A stretch of 64,000 nucleotides of DNA, from assembly GCA_963827855.1 (NCBI GenBank), contig CAWHBY010000001.1, positions 806,001 to 870,000 of the forward strand. Reading direction: 5' to 3'. The translations under genes were made by a program, and so were the position numbers. This document shows, piece by piece, positions 1 through 6,599 of this stretch (within the stretch, counting starts at the first letter, position 1; every line of letters begins with the position of its first letter). The stretch comes from DTPU01 sp963827855 (GTDB lineage: Bacteria; Planctomycetota; Phycisphaerae; Sedimentisphaerales; Anaerobacaceae). The notes beneath the pieces were generated by a model. It made no database searches, had not been told where the DNA came from, and saw only the letters and a list, made by a program, of their open reading frames with translations.

Positions 1-316
1 AGCAATTCCTGGATATGGTCAGTGGCTTGCACCGGCATGATCATCCTGAGCCTCAGCTTCCCTGTGGTGGTGGATGGATTGCAGAAAGGCGATCAGAGGA
101 TGGTCTCCTATGGCAGGAGACGGCCTGTACGGTGCAATGGGTCCCTCCAGGGTGGACATAATAGGTCAATGGTCGGTGAACAACAAGAGGCAGGAGTGAG
201 GCAGTGTACAGACGAAAACCGATTAAGGATCCTGAGTGTGCCAACTTCCATGCTCATGCTACTCCCTTCCATTCGTCCATGAACGTCCAGGTTGCTTTAC
301 GCTCGACCAGCCGACG
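1..316. other. No recognisable gene
   Basis: I see no convincing gene in this stretch. Short open frames exist on both strands, but none has a ribosome binding site, a recognisable domain or codon use like the neighbouring genes. It probably belongs to the 3' flank of the MerR-type gene and whatever lies to the left of the window. Confidence 0.5.
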
Positions 317-622
317 TCAAGGTCGTGCGGGTCGCGACTGAGTCATCTGAGAGCCAGTCTCGGGGTCCCCGTGAGAAAGGATTTCCCGGATCTGTGACAA
401 GGTCTTGGTCTGCCTGAGGCTGAGAATCATCGAGAGCCGGTCAAACACCGATTCGTCGTACAGTCGGTGTCCGCCCTGTGTCCACTCCGCCTCGCGAATG
501 AGTCCCATAATCGTGTAGTTGTGAATTGTCTGTCTCGAGAAGGGGGTGTTGCGAACCACGTCGCCGATGCGGTAGAGTTTGGTCGGTGGTCTGATCAGCT
601 CTGTGCCGGTTGATGACTTCAT
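317..622 (-). CDS. MerR-family HTH transcriptional regulator (short)
   Basis: The 101-residue product has a MerR-type winged helix from about residue 16 to 72: YRIGDVV, then SRQTIHNYTIMGLI and GGHRLYDESVFDRL, the usual helix-turn-helix, wing and recognition pattern. There is no room for the long dimerisation coiled coil or effector domain of full-length MerR proteins, so it is a minimal DNA-binding member. The N-terminal stretch before YRIG is longer than usual. A TATAAT box and an inverted repeat lie upstream at 733-756, which suggests autoregulation. The gene is divergent from the diguanylate cyclase gene. The family assignment is firm; the target genes are unknown. Confidence 0.8.
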   Translation of the reverse strand: MKSSTGTELIRPPTKLYRIGDVVRNTPFSRQTIHNYTIMGLIREAEWTQGGHRLYDESVFDRLSMILSLRQTKTLSQIREILSHGDPETGSQMTQSRPARP

Positions 623-732
623 GACCCTGCTATCCCACCTCTAGATTCGTTAGAGCAACCCTCGCGGCAGACTGGCTTGCGGTCGATTCTACCGCCATCC
701 ACAGTCAAACGTCCCGTAAGAGGGCTAACACA

Positions 733-756
733 TTTTACATTATACAAAATGTAAAA
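733..756 (-). promoter_or_regulatory. Inverted repeat over a TATAAT box upstream of the MerR-type gene
   Basis: TTTTACATT (733-741) and AATGTAAAA (748-756) form a perfect 9-bp inverted repeat with a 6-bp spacer. On the reverse strand a perfect TATAAT occupies 744-739 inside it, and TTGTGG (769-764) stands 19 bp upstream, the long spacer typical of MerR-controlled promoters. It is probably the operator and promoter of the regulator ending at 317, and may also serve the divergent gene. The 623-929 gap holds no other gene that I can see. Confidence 0.5.
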
Positions 757-882
757 ATGGTATCCACAATCGTCAACACTTTTCCGCCGTTTTTTCTTGA
801 ACGTTTGAGAAAAATGTCGCCTCATTGCGTGACTCTTCGACCAGCCACGCGATGCAGTCTGCGGTCTTCGTGCAGATACTCG

Positions 883-900
883 CCCTTCTCTAGAGAAGGG
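883..900. promoter_or_regulatory. Perfect 18-bp palindrome before the diguanylate cyclase gene
   Basis: CCCTTCTCTAGAGAAGGG is identical to its reverse complement and sits 29 bp before the start codon at 930. It could be an operator or a hairpin in the mRNA leader. There is no T run, so it is not an ordinary terminator. Confidence 0.4.
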
Positions 901-929
901 AGTACAAAACCCGATGGGGAGAATGTCCG

Positions 930-2078
930 ATGCTATCTCTGGGACCAGTAGCTAGTTGCAGTGAGGTATCATCGTCGAGGACGAGTTGGATGGATCTTGA
1001 GGCTGTTGACGACAAGTCGCACCCGTCTAACGGAGATGGGGTCTGTCTGCTCCAGCGGATCACTCCACTGGCGAGGCAGATGAATTGTCTTGATCTGGGG
1101 CGGATCGGAGATATCTGCACCAGTGCCATTCCGAACCTGCTGCAAGCGAGGTTCAGTTCCGTCTACCTGCTGGATGACGACGGGCTCGTGCTGCACCTGC
1201 TGCGGCACAATCATCCCTTCCCGATCAACCGGATTGTCTCACTCAGCCAGAGGCCGCTGTCGCCCATGATCATGGCGATCCGGCACAAGGAACTCCTGGT
1301 CGTAGAAGACATGGAGACCTTGGACAAGCCGCTGATAAGGCGATCTGGCCGGCCCTTTGCCGCCAACTACGAGACGGGGACCTGCGTGATATCTCCGTTG
1401 GCGTGCCAGGACAAGGTGGTTGGCGTATGGAACCTCGCGGACAGGCTGGGTCAGCCATTTGGCCAGGGCGATCTGGCGCTGATAGAGCTATTCAGTCAGC
1501 TTCTAGGGGCATCCATCGGCAACATCAAGCTCTTCGAGAAGATGCAGCGACAGGCGACCACCGATGGCCTCACTGGTCTGGCCAATCACAGGACCTTCTA
1601 TGAGATCCTGGACCGAGAGTTGGGTCGGTCCAGGCGGTACGGTGGCAAGATCGCTCTGATCATGGTCGACGTCGACAACCTCAAGGCGATCAATGACAAG
1701 TATGGACATGGGGCGGGCGACAGGGTGATCGCGGAGATCGGCAAGCGGCTCCAGCAGTGCATTCGGCAGATGGACACCGCAGCTCGCTACGGAGGCGACG
1801 AGTTCGCGGTAATACTTCCGAATACTACACTTAGCGAGGCCATTGTGGTCGCGGATCGCATGGTCAAGGCCGTCTCAGAGGTGCCGGTATGCTGGAATAG
1901 CGAGTCGATTCCCTTGACGGTCAGCGTGGGTGTCGGGCAACATGACTCAGTCCACACGCCCGAGGATATCACCAGCAGATCCGATCAGGCGCTCTACATG
2001 GCCAAACAATCCGGGAAGAACACGGTCAGGGTCTTCGTCCAGTCTCAGCCCCTCCGAGGCAATCCAAACGCCGAGTAG
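930..2078 (+). CDS. GAF-GGDEF diguanylate cyclase
   Basis: The 382-residue soluble protein has a GAF-type sensor region (about 45-205) followed by a GGDEF domain (about 215-372). The active-site motif reads YGGDEF near residue 287. It is preceded by RQMD and exactly five residues, which matches the RxxD inhibitory site for c-di-GMP product feedback. DGLTGLANHR and VDVDNLKAIND, the usual GGDEF hallmarks, are also present. It should make c-di-GMP from two GTP in response to a ligand bound by the GAF domain. There is no membrane segment or EAL domain. A GGGGAG about 10 bases before the ATG supports the start. The exopolysaccharide locus a few kb downstream is a plausible c-di-GMP target, but that is inference. 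Confidence 0.92.
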   Translation: MLSLGPVASCSEVSSSRTSWMDLEAVDDKSHPSNGDGVCLLQRITPLARQMNCLDLGRIGDICTSAIPNLLQARFSSVYLLDDDGLVLHLLRHNHPFPINRIVSLSQRPLSPMIMAIRHKELLVVEDMETLDKPLIRRSGRPFAANYETGTCVISPLACQDKVVGVWNLADRLGQPFGQGDLALIELFSQLLGASIGNIKLFEKMQRQATTDGLTGLANHRTFYEILDRELGRSRRYGGKIALIMVDVDNLKAINDKYGHGAGDRVIAEIGKRLQQCIRQMDTAARYGGDEFAVILPNTTLSEAIVVADRMVKAVSEVPVCWNSESIPLTVSVGVGQHDSVHTPEDITSRSDQALYMAKQSGKNTVRVFVQSQPLRGNPNAE

Positions 2079-2092
2079 TACGCCCGGCCTCA

Positions 2093-2959
2093 TCACTTCT
2101 GACGAATCGCCTCTTCGATCCTGGCCTTGACGATGGTCAGCTTCTCGCGAGGCGTTCCGTCGGGCGTTCCCGCCGCCTCGAGCTTCTTGACCACATCCTG
2201 GCCCTCAGTCACGTCACCGAAGATCGTGTGCTTTCCGTCCAGCCAGGGCGTGGGCCTGAAGGTGAGGAAGAACTGGCTTCCGTCCGTCCCCGGACGACCG
2301 GTGTTGGCCATGCTGAGCCTGTAGGGCCGGTCGTGTTTGACCTTGGGATCTACCTCCCCGTTGTATTGGTAGCCTGGACCACCAGTCCCTGTGCCCAGCG
2401 GACAACCCCCTTGGGCCATGAACTCAGGGATCACCCTGTGGAAGGGGAGGTTGTCGTAGAATCCCTTGTTGGTCAGGAAGATCGTGCTGGTAACGTGCAT
2501 GGGCGCCACCTGCGGCAGGAGCTTGACCTTGATCGTGCCTTTGGTGGTCTCGAGCACCCAGAAGTAGTCCTTCGCGGGATCGAAGATCATCGGATCAGGC
2601 TTCTTGAGAGAGAGCTTCCAGGAGTTGTCTTGGGGTTGTTTGCCTGACTGGGCCTGCTGTGCCTTGGAACTATCCATCGGTTGTCTCCGAACCTGAACTG
2701 TGAAACCGTCCTGGCCAGTCGCACCTTTGCCGGCCATGCCATCCTTAATACCCTGCATCAGGGCGTCCACGTCCGCGACGACGCCCTGTTCCTTCATCGC
2801 CTTGGCCAGTTGGACGCCGATGCAGTAGCCGGTCTTCTGCTGGTCGGTCTTGATCGAGGCCGAGTTTGCATCCTCTGCCCCGTTCGCCCTGCCGAGGCCG
2901 CAACAAAGCAACAGGGCCATCCCAGCCGCCAGTCTCCAGAGATCCATGCGGACATCCAT
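2093..2959 (-). CDS. Exported peptidyl-prolyl cis-trans isomerase, cyclophilin type
   Basis: The 288-residue protein begins with a signal peptide (hydrophobic core LAAGMALLLCCGLG). A short helical segment resembling the N-terminal dimerisation domain of FKBP-type isomerases follows (about 35-75: GYCIGVQLAKAMKEQG), then a cyclophilin domain from about 125 to 285. Cyclophilin hallmarks are FHRVIPEFMAQGG, GSQFFLT and LDGKHTIFG; the tryptophan used by cyclosporin-sensitive enzymes is His here, as in many bacterial forms. It probably acts as a periplasmic folding catalyst. GGGAGG eight bases before the first ATG supports this start. The FKBP-N-like segment joined to a cyclophilin fold is unusual. 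Confidence 0.9.
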   Translation of the reverse strand: MDVRMDLWRLAAGMALLLCCGLGRANGAEDANSASIKTDQQKTGYCIGVQLAKAMKEQGVVADVDALMQGIKDGMAGKGATGQDGFTVQVRRQPMDSSKAQQAQSGKQPQDNSWKLSLKKPDPMIFDPAKDYFWVLETTKGTIKVKLLPQVAPMHVTSTIFLTNKGFYDNLPFHRVIPEFMAQGGCPLGTGTGGPGYQYNGEVDPKVKHDRPYRLSMANTGRPGTDGSQFFLTFRPTPWLDGKHTIFGDVTEGQDVVKKLEAAGTPDGTPREKLTIVKARIEEAIRQK

Positions 2960-3115
2960 GCGTCATACCTCCCAATTGCATCTTTCCAGCGGCGCGGGCG
3001 CGATTCCCACAGCATGCCGTCGACTGGGATTGTATCGCGCAGGGGCCGGCCTGGGAAGTCCGGCAGACGAAACCCGCGTCCTGGAAAAAAGAATCTGAGA
3101 ATCTGCACCTGAACC

Positions 3116-3152
3116 TTGACGATAGGGCAAAGTAGGACTATATTAGTCCTAC
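3116..3152 (+). promoter_or_regulatory. Promoter with Rrf2-type operator for the rrf2-hcp operon
   Basis: TTGACG (3116-3121) and TATATT (3139-3144) are spaced by exactly 17 bp, a near-consensus sigma-70-type promoter. The perfect inverted repeat GTAGGACTA-N3-TAGTCCTAC (3132-3152) covers the -10 box. Dyads of this kind are typical binding sites of Rrf2-family repressors (NsrR/IscR relatives), and an Rrf2 gene begins 50 bp downstream. A repressor bound here would block RNA polymerase, so autoregulation and control of hcp are expected. Confidence 0.85.
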
Positions 3153-3201
3153 ATAGGCACGCCAGCCACCGTGGCAGGCTCGGATTCATGAAGAGAGCAG
3201 C

Positions 3202-3614
3202 GTGGACTTCATTCGACGCAACACAGACTATGCCATCAGGGCCATGGCCCACCTAGCGAGTAGCTCAGCAGGCGCTCCTGTGTCGGCCGCCACGATCGCG
3301 GCCGAGCAGGACATCTCCTGCCAAGTGGCATCCAAGCTCCTGCAGAGGCTGCAGAGGGTGGGGCTGGTCGAAAGTTGCATGGGCGTCAAGGGAGGATTCC
3401 GATTGAGTCGTGGGCCTGCCGAGATTAGCCTCTTCGACGTGATCGAGGCGATCCAGGGAAAGATCGCTCTGAATCGGTGCCTCCGGAGTGCCGGCGCTGT
3501 GCGCGTCACAAGGTCTGTCCGGTCAGAGGCCGCTTGGGTCAGGCGCAGCAGATGGTGGTGGATTATCTGAGGAAGACGACCCTCAAGGACCTGGCGGGTC
3601 CGGGGAAGGAATAA
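3202..3614 (+). CDS. Rrf2-family iron-sulfur transcriptional regulator, frameshifted near the C-terminus
   Basis: The N-terminal 90 residues are a clear Rrf2 winged helix (NTDYAIRAMAHLA, QVASKLLQRLQRVGLVES, GVKGGFRLSR). The GTG-initiated frame then runs into a nonsense tail (RVTRSVRSEAAW). The -1 frame instead reads ECRRCARHKVCPV followed by QQMVVDYLRKTTLKDLAG to a TAA at 3614, the normal Rrf2 ending with its cluster-binding cysteines. Adding one base near 3476-3482 (CTCCGG to CTCCCGG) gives 137 residues with Cys-x3-Cys-x2-Cys-x5-Cys. It most likely senses NO or redox state through an Fe-S cluster and represses hcp. Whether the shift is real or a sequencing error cannot be decided here. Confidence 0.85.
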
Positions 3615-3675
3615 TACTTTGGGGTGTGCAGGCAGGACCGCCGCGGGCACGCCACAGATCCGAAAGGAGAACCTG

Positions 3676-5331
3676 ATGTTTTGCTACCAATGTGAGCAGA
3701 CTGCTGCAGGCAAGGGATGCACGAAGATGGGCGTATGCGGCAAGGACCCCCAGACCGCGGAGCTCCAAGACCTTTTGGTGTATGGCTGCAAGGCCATTGC
3801 CATGTACGGCCACCGGGCTCGCAAACTGGGGGCCAAGGACGCGGCCATAGACCGATTCATCATCGAGGCCCTGTTCACCACGGTCACGAACGTCAATTTC
3901 GACGCGGACCGGCTGGAGGCCCTGATCCGCAAGGCCGCTGAGGTCCTGGCCAGTGCCAAGGCCTTGTACGAGTGGTCCTGCAAGCAGAAGGGCAAGGCCG
4001 CTGAACGGATCGCCGCACTCGAGGGCTGGCAGGTTCCGCAGGGCCGTCAGCAGATGCTCCAAGAGGCTGCAGCCCTCGGCGTTGCCCGACGTCTGGAACA
4101 GCTCGGGCCGGATGTCGCCGGCCTGCAGGAGCTGATCACCTATGGGATCAAGGGCATGGCCGCGTACGCGGATCATGCCTTGGTCCTCGGCAAGACAGAC
4201 GAAGAGGTCTTTGCCTTCTTCCATGAGGCACTGGATTTTCTGACCACGCCCGAGGCCCGACAGGTGGACGCCCTCGTCGGCATGGCCATGAAGGTGGGCG
4301 AGGTCAATCTGAAGGTCATGGGACTGCTCGATGAGGCCAACACCTCGACCTACGGCCATCCTGAGCCCACGGTCGTGCGCGTGACGCCGAAGAAAGGCAA
4401 GGCGATCCTGGTCTCGGGCCATGACCTCAAGGATCTCGACGAGCTGCTCAAGCAGACCGAAGGCAAGGGGATCAACGTGTATACCCACGGCGAGATGCTG
4501 CCGTGTCTGGCGTACCCGGGGTTGAAGAGGCATCGCCACCTGGCGGGCAACTACGGCGGCGCCTGGCAGGATCAGCAGAAGGAGTTCGAGGCCTTCCCGG
4601 GCTCAATCCTGATGACCACCAACTGCATCCAGAAGCCCAGGCCGAGCTACGTCGATCGGATCTTCACGTCCGGACTGGTGGCCTTTCCCGGGGTCAAGCA
4701 TGTCTCGAACAAGGACTTCACGTCCGTCATCGAGGCGGCACTGAAGGCACCGGGGTTCGCGGCAGACGGCGAGGATAAGACTATCATGGTCGGCTTCGGC
4801 CGCAACGCAGTCCTGGGCGTGGCGGACAAGGTCATCGAGGCCGTCAAGGCAGGCAAGATACGCCGCTTCTTCCTGATCGGCGGGTGCGATGGTGCGAAGA
4901 GCGGCCGGAACTACTACACCGAATTCGCCCAGTCCGTTCCCTCCGACTGCGTGATCCTGACCCTTGCCTGCGGCAAGTATCGGTTCAACAAGCTGCCCTT
5001 TGGGGACATCGGGGGCATCCCGCGGTTGCTGGACATCGGGCAGTGCAACGACAGCTACTCGGCGATTCAGATTGCGGTGGCACTGGCCCAGGCGTTCAAC
5101 TGTGGCGTCAACGACCTGCCTCTGTCCATGATCTTGAGCTGGTACGAGCAGAAGGCGGTCTGCATCCTGCTGACCCTCTTGCACCTGGGGATCAGGAACA
5201 TCAAGATCGGGCCGTCGATTCCCGCCTTCCTCGGCCCCAACGTCCTGAACGTGCTGGTCGAGAAGTTCAACATCAGTCCCATCAAGACAGCCCAGGAGGA
5301 CCTGGCTGAGTGCCTGGCCGGCGCAGCCTAA
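3676..5331 (+). CDS. hcp: Hydroxylamine reductase / hybrid cluster protein
   Basis: The 551-residue protein starts MFCYQCEQTAAGKGC; Cys3, Cys6, Cys15 and Cys21 form the Cys-x2-Cys-x8-Cys-x5-Cys cubane site of the strict-anaerobe class of Hcp. Ligands of the hybrid Fe-S-O cluster lie in HGEMLPCLAYPGL, in GCDGAKSGRNYYTEF followed by LTLACGKYRFN, and in DIGQCND. Family members act on NO or hydroxylamine and protect against nitrosative stress. AAAGGAG five bases before ATG 3676 fixes the start; an in-frame ATG at 3619 lacks both the family match and a binding site. It follows the Rrf2 gene and precedes a ferredoxin that may supply electrons. Confidence 0.97.
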   Translation: MFCYQCEQTAAGKGCTKMGVCGKDPQTAELQDLLVYGCKAIAMYGHRARKLGAKDAAIDRFIIEALFTTVTNVNFDADRLEALIRKAAEVLASAKALYEWSCKQKGKAAERIAALEGWQVPQGRQQMLQEAAALGVARRLEQLGPDVAGLQELITYGIKGMAAYADHALVLGKTDEEVFAFFHEALDFLTTPEARQVDALVGMAMKVGEVNLKVMGLLDEANTSTYGHPEPTVVRVTPKKGKAILVSGHDLKDLDELLKQTEGKGINVYTHGEMLPCLAYPGLKRHRHLAGNYGGAWQDQQKEFEAFPGSILMTTNCIQKPRPSYVDRIFTSGLVAFPGVKHVSNKDFTSVIEAALKAPGFAADGEDKTIMVGFGRNAVLGVADKVIEAVKAGKIRRFFLIGGCDGAKSGRNYYTEFAQSVPSDCVILTLACGKYRFNKLPFGDIGGIPRLLDIGQCNDSYSAIQIAVALAQAFNCGVNDLPLSMILSWYEQKAVCILLTLLHLGIRNIKIGPSIPAFLGPNVLNVLVEKFNISPIKTAQEDLAECLAGAA

Positions 5332-5335
5332 GGGT

Positions 5336-5412
5336 CTATCTCAAGACCTACTTCGCAACGAGATCGAGCGAGAAGCCCGGGGGCAAGGCGGAGGGGGAAG
5401 GTTGAGGTAATG
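5336..5412 (+). repeat. Left end of a dispersed inverted-repeat element
   Basis: The hcp-ferredoxin gap consists almost wholly of a sequence shared with the element at 50324-50498. Both begin with TCTATCTCAA and share an uninterrupted stretch of about 40 bp (5351-5390 here) containing CGAGCGAGAAGCCCGGGGG. The inverse motif CTTGAGATAG occurs at 6147-6156, overlapping the ferredoxin stop codon, so the element's ends bracket that gene. Confidence 0.65.
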
Positions 5413-5413
5413 C

Positions 5414-6151
5414 ATGGCCATCCGCAATATCGTCAAGATCGATCCGACCAAGTGCAACGGCTGTGGCCAGTGTGTGACCGCGTGTGCTGAAGGCGCGATC
5501 GCGATCCGGGATGGCAAGGCACGTCTGGTCAGTGAGGTGTATTGTGATGGCCTGGGGGCATGTCTATCGCACTGCCCCCAGGGCGCCATCTCTGTAGAGA
5601 CCCGGCAGGCCGCGGCCTTCGACGAGCAGGCCACGCAGACGCACCTACGGCTAGAGAAGGAGCAGGGCGCTCAGGTTCTGCCCCAGGTCTGTCCGGGTCT
5701 GATGGCACAGTCCTTCGCAGCTAGGGCTTGCGCTGCCGCCCAGGATCGCCCCACGGGTGAAGGGGGGGGCGAGTTGACCCACTGGCCCATACAACTGAAG
5801 CTTGTCTCGCCGAGGGCTGCCTACCTGCAGGAGGCTGATCTGCTGGTGGTGGCGGACTGTGTGCCCTTTGCCATGGGGGATTTTCATGACCGTTTCCTCA
5901 AGGGGCACAGGGTGGTGGTGGGGTGCCCGAAGCTAGACGACGTCTCCTTCTATATTGACAAGCTGGCGTCCATCCTTTCGGCCAACACACTGAGAAGCCT
6001 GACCGTAGTACATATGGAGGTTCCGTGTTGCTCGGGCCTGACTCGTATTGCGCGGGAGGCGATTGGCCGCGTGGGAACGAAGTTGCCCTTTACGGACGTT
6101 ACGGTGGGGGTGCAGGGAAGAGTCTTGAAGACCGAAACCGTGGTTACTTGA
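5414..6151 (+). CDS. Ferredoxin-domain protein of the hcp operon
   Basis: The 245-residue protein has two ferredoxin-like cluster motifs at its N-terminus: KCNGCGQCVTACAEG (about 14-28) is a complete Cys-x2-Cys-x2-Cys-x3-Cys site, and YCDGLGACLSHCPQG (about 43-57) is the atypical second site common in this family. The C-terminal 150 residues (VADCVPFAMGDFH, VVGCPKLDD, VPCCSGL) form the cysteine-containing domain seen in similar proteins found beside Hcp. It probably transfers electrons to Hcp, though that partnership is inferred from position. GAGGT five bases before the ATG supports the start. Confidence 0.88.
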   Translation: MAIRNIVKIDPTKCNGCGQCVTACAEGAIAIRDGKARLVSEVYCDGLGACLSHCPQGAISVETRQAAAFDEQATQTHLRLEKEQGAQVLPQVCPGLMAQSFAARACAAAQDRPTGEGGGELTHWPIQLKLVSPRAAYLQEADLLVVADCVPFAMGDFHDRFLKGHRVVVGCPKLDDVSFYIDKLASILSANTLRSLTVVHMEVPCCSGLTRIAREAIGRVGTKLPFTDVTVGVQGRVLKTETVVT

Positions 6152-6170
6152 GATAGCGTGAGAAGAAGTC

Positions 6171-6356
6171 GTGGACGTGCTACAGAAGGCGCTGAGTGAA
6201 CTATGGACCGCGGTGGCGGAGATGTCACCGTATCTGCTCTTCGGTCTTGCCGTTGCAGGAATCCTCTCTGTCTTGGTGTCACCTGCCTTCGTCTACGCGG
6301 TCTATGGCAAGTACCTCTACGGGCGGTCTACCGCCCGACCCGTACCCCGGGCCTGA
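6171..6356 (+). pseudogene. Truncated permease (Cu/Zn efflux-like, SO_0444/YraQ type)
   Basis: The first 50 or so residues (LSELWTAVAEMSPYLLFGLA, then AGILSVLVSPAFVYAVYG) match the start of the large eight-helix permeases of the SO_0444 group. After KYLYG the similarity stops and the frame ends within a dozen residues. The break lies at the inverted repeat GGGCGGT-CT-ACCGCCC (6321-6336), and the following 240 bases contain no continuation. The start is GTG at 6171. It is most likely a decayed remnant of a gene that once belonged to the hcp-ferredoxin cluster. Confidence 0.6.
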
Positions 6357-6599
6357 CCTGAGGCTGGACCCGCGACCCCCGGCCCCAGACCCCTGTCTTC
6401 TGCTCCTTCCTTCCTACTTCTTGCATCTTGCATCTTGCATCTTGCTTCTCTGTTCTCATGTTATCCGACCTCCTCAGGCCCCCGAAGTTAAGCCTGCCAA
6501 CGGGTGAGCCGATAAACCCATCGACGGTTGGAGCCGTGATGACGACGCTGTCGGCCGTAACGATTGCGTCGAGCATAACTGTATTGCAAGGATCGTGTT
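6357..6599. other. Gap with short tandem repeats
   Basis: No gene is seen. A heptamer tandem repeat (units of TTGCATC) occupies 6421-6444, preceded by C-rich sequence. The exopolysaccharide operon begins after it, with AAGGA about eight bases before ATG 6600. Confidence 0.5.

Noticed and set aside
3619..3675. Extended start for hcp at ATG 3619
   Set aside because: The 19 extra residues have no family similarity and overlap the end of the Rrf2 region; ATG 3676 has AAAGGAG and the conserved MFCYQC start.
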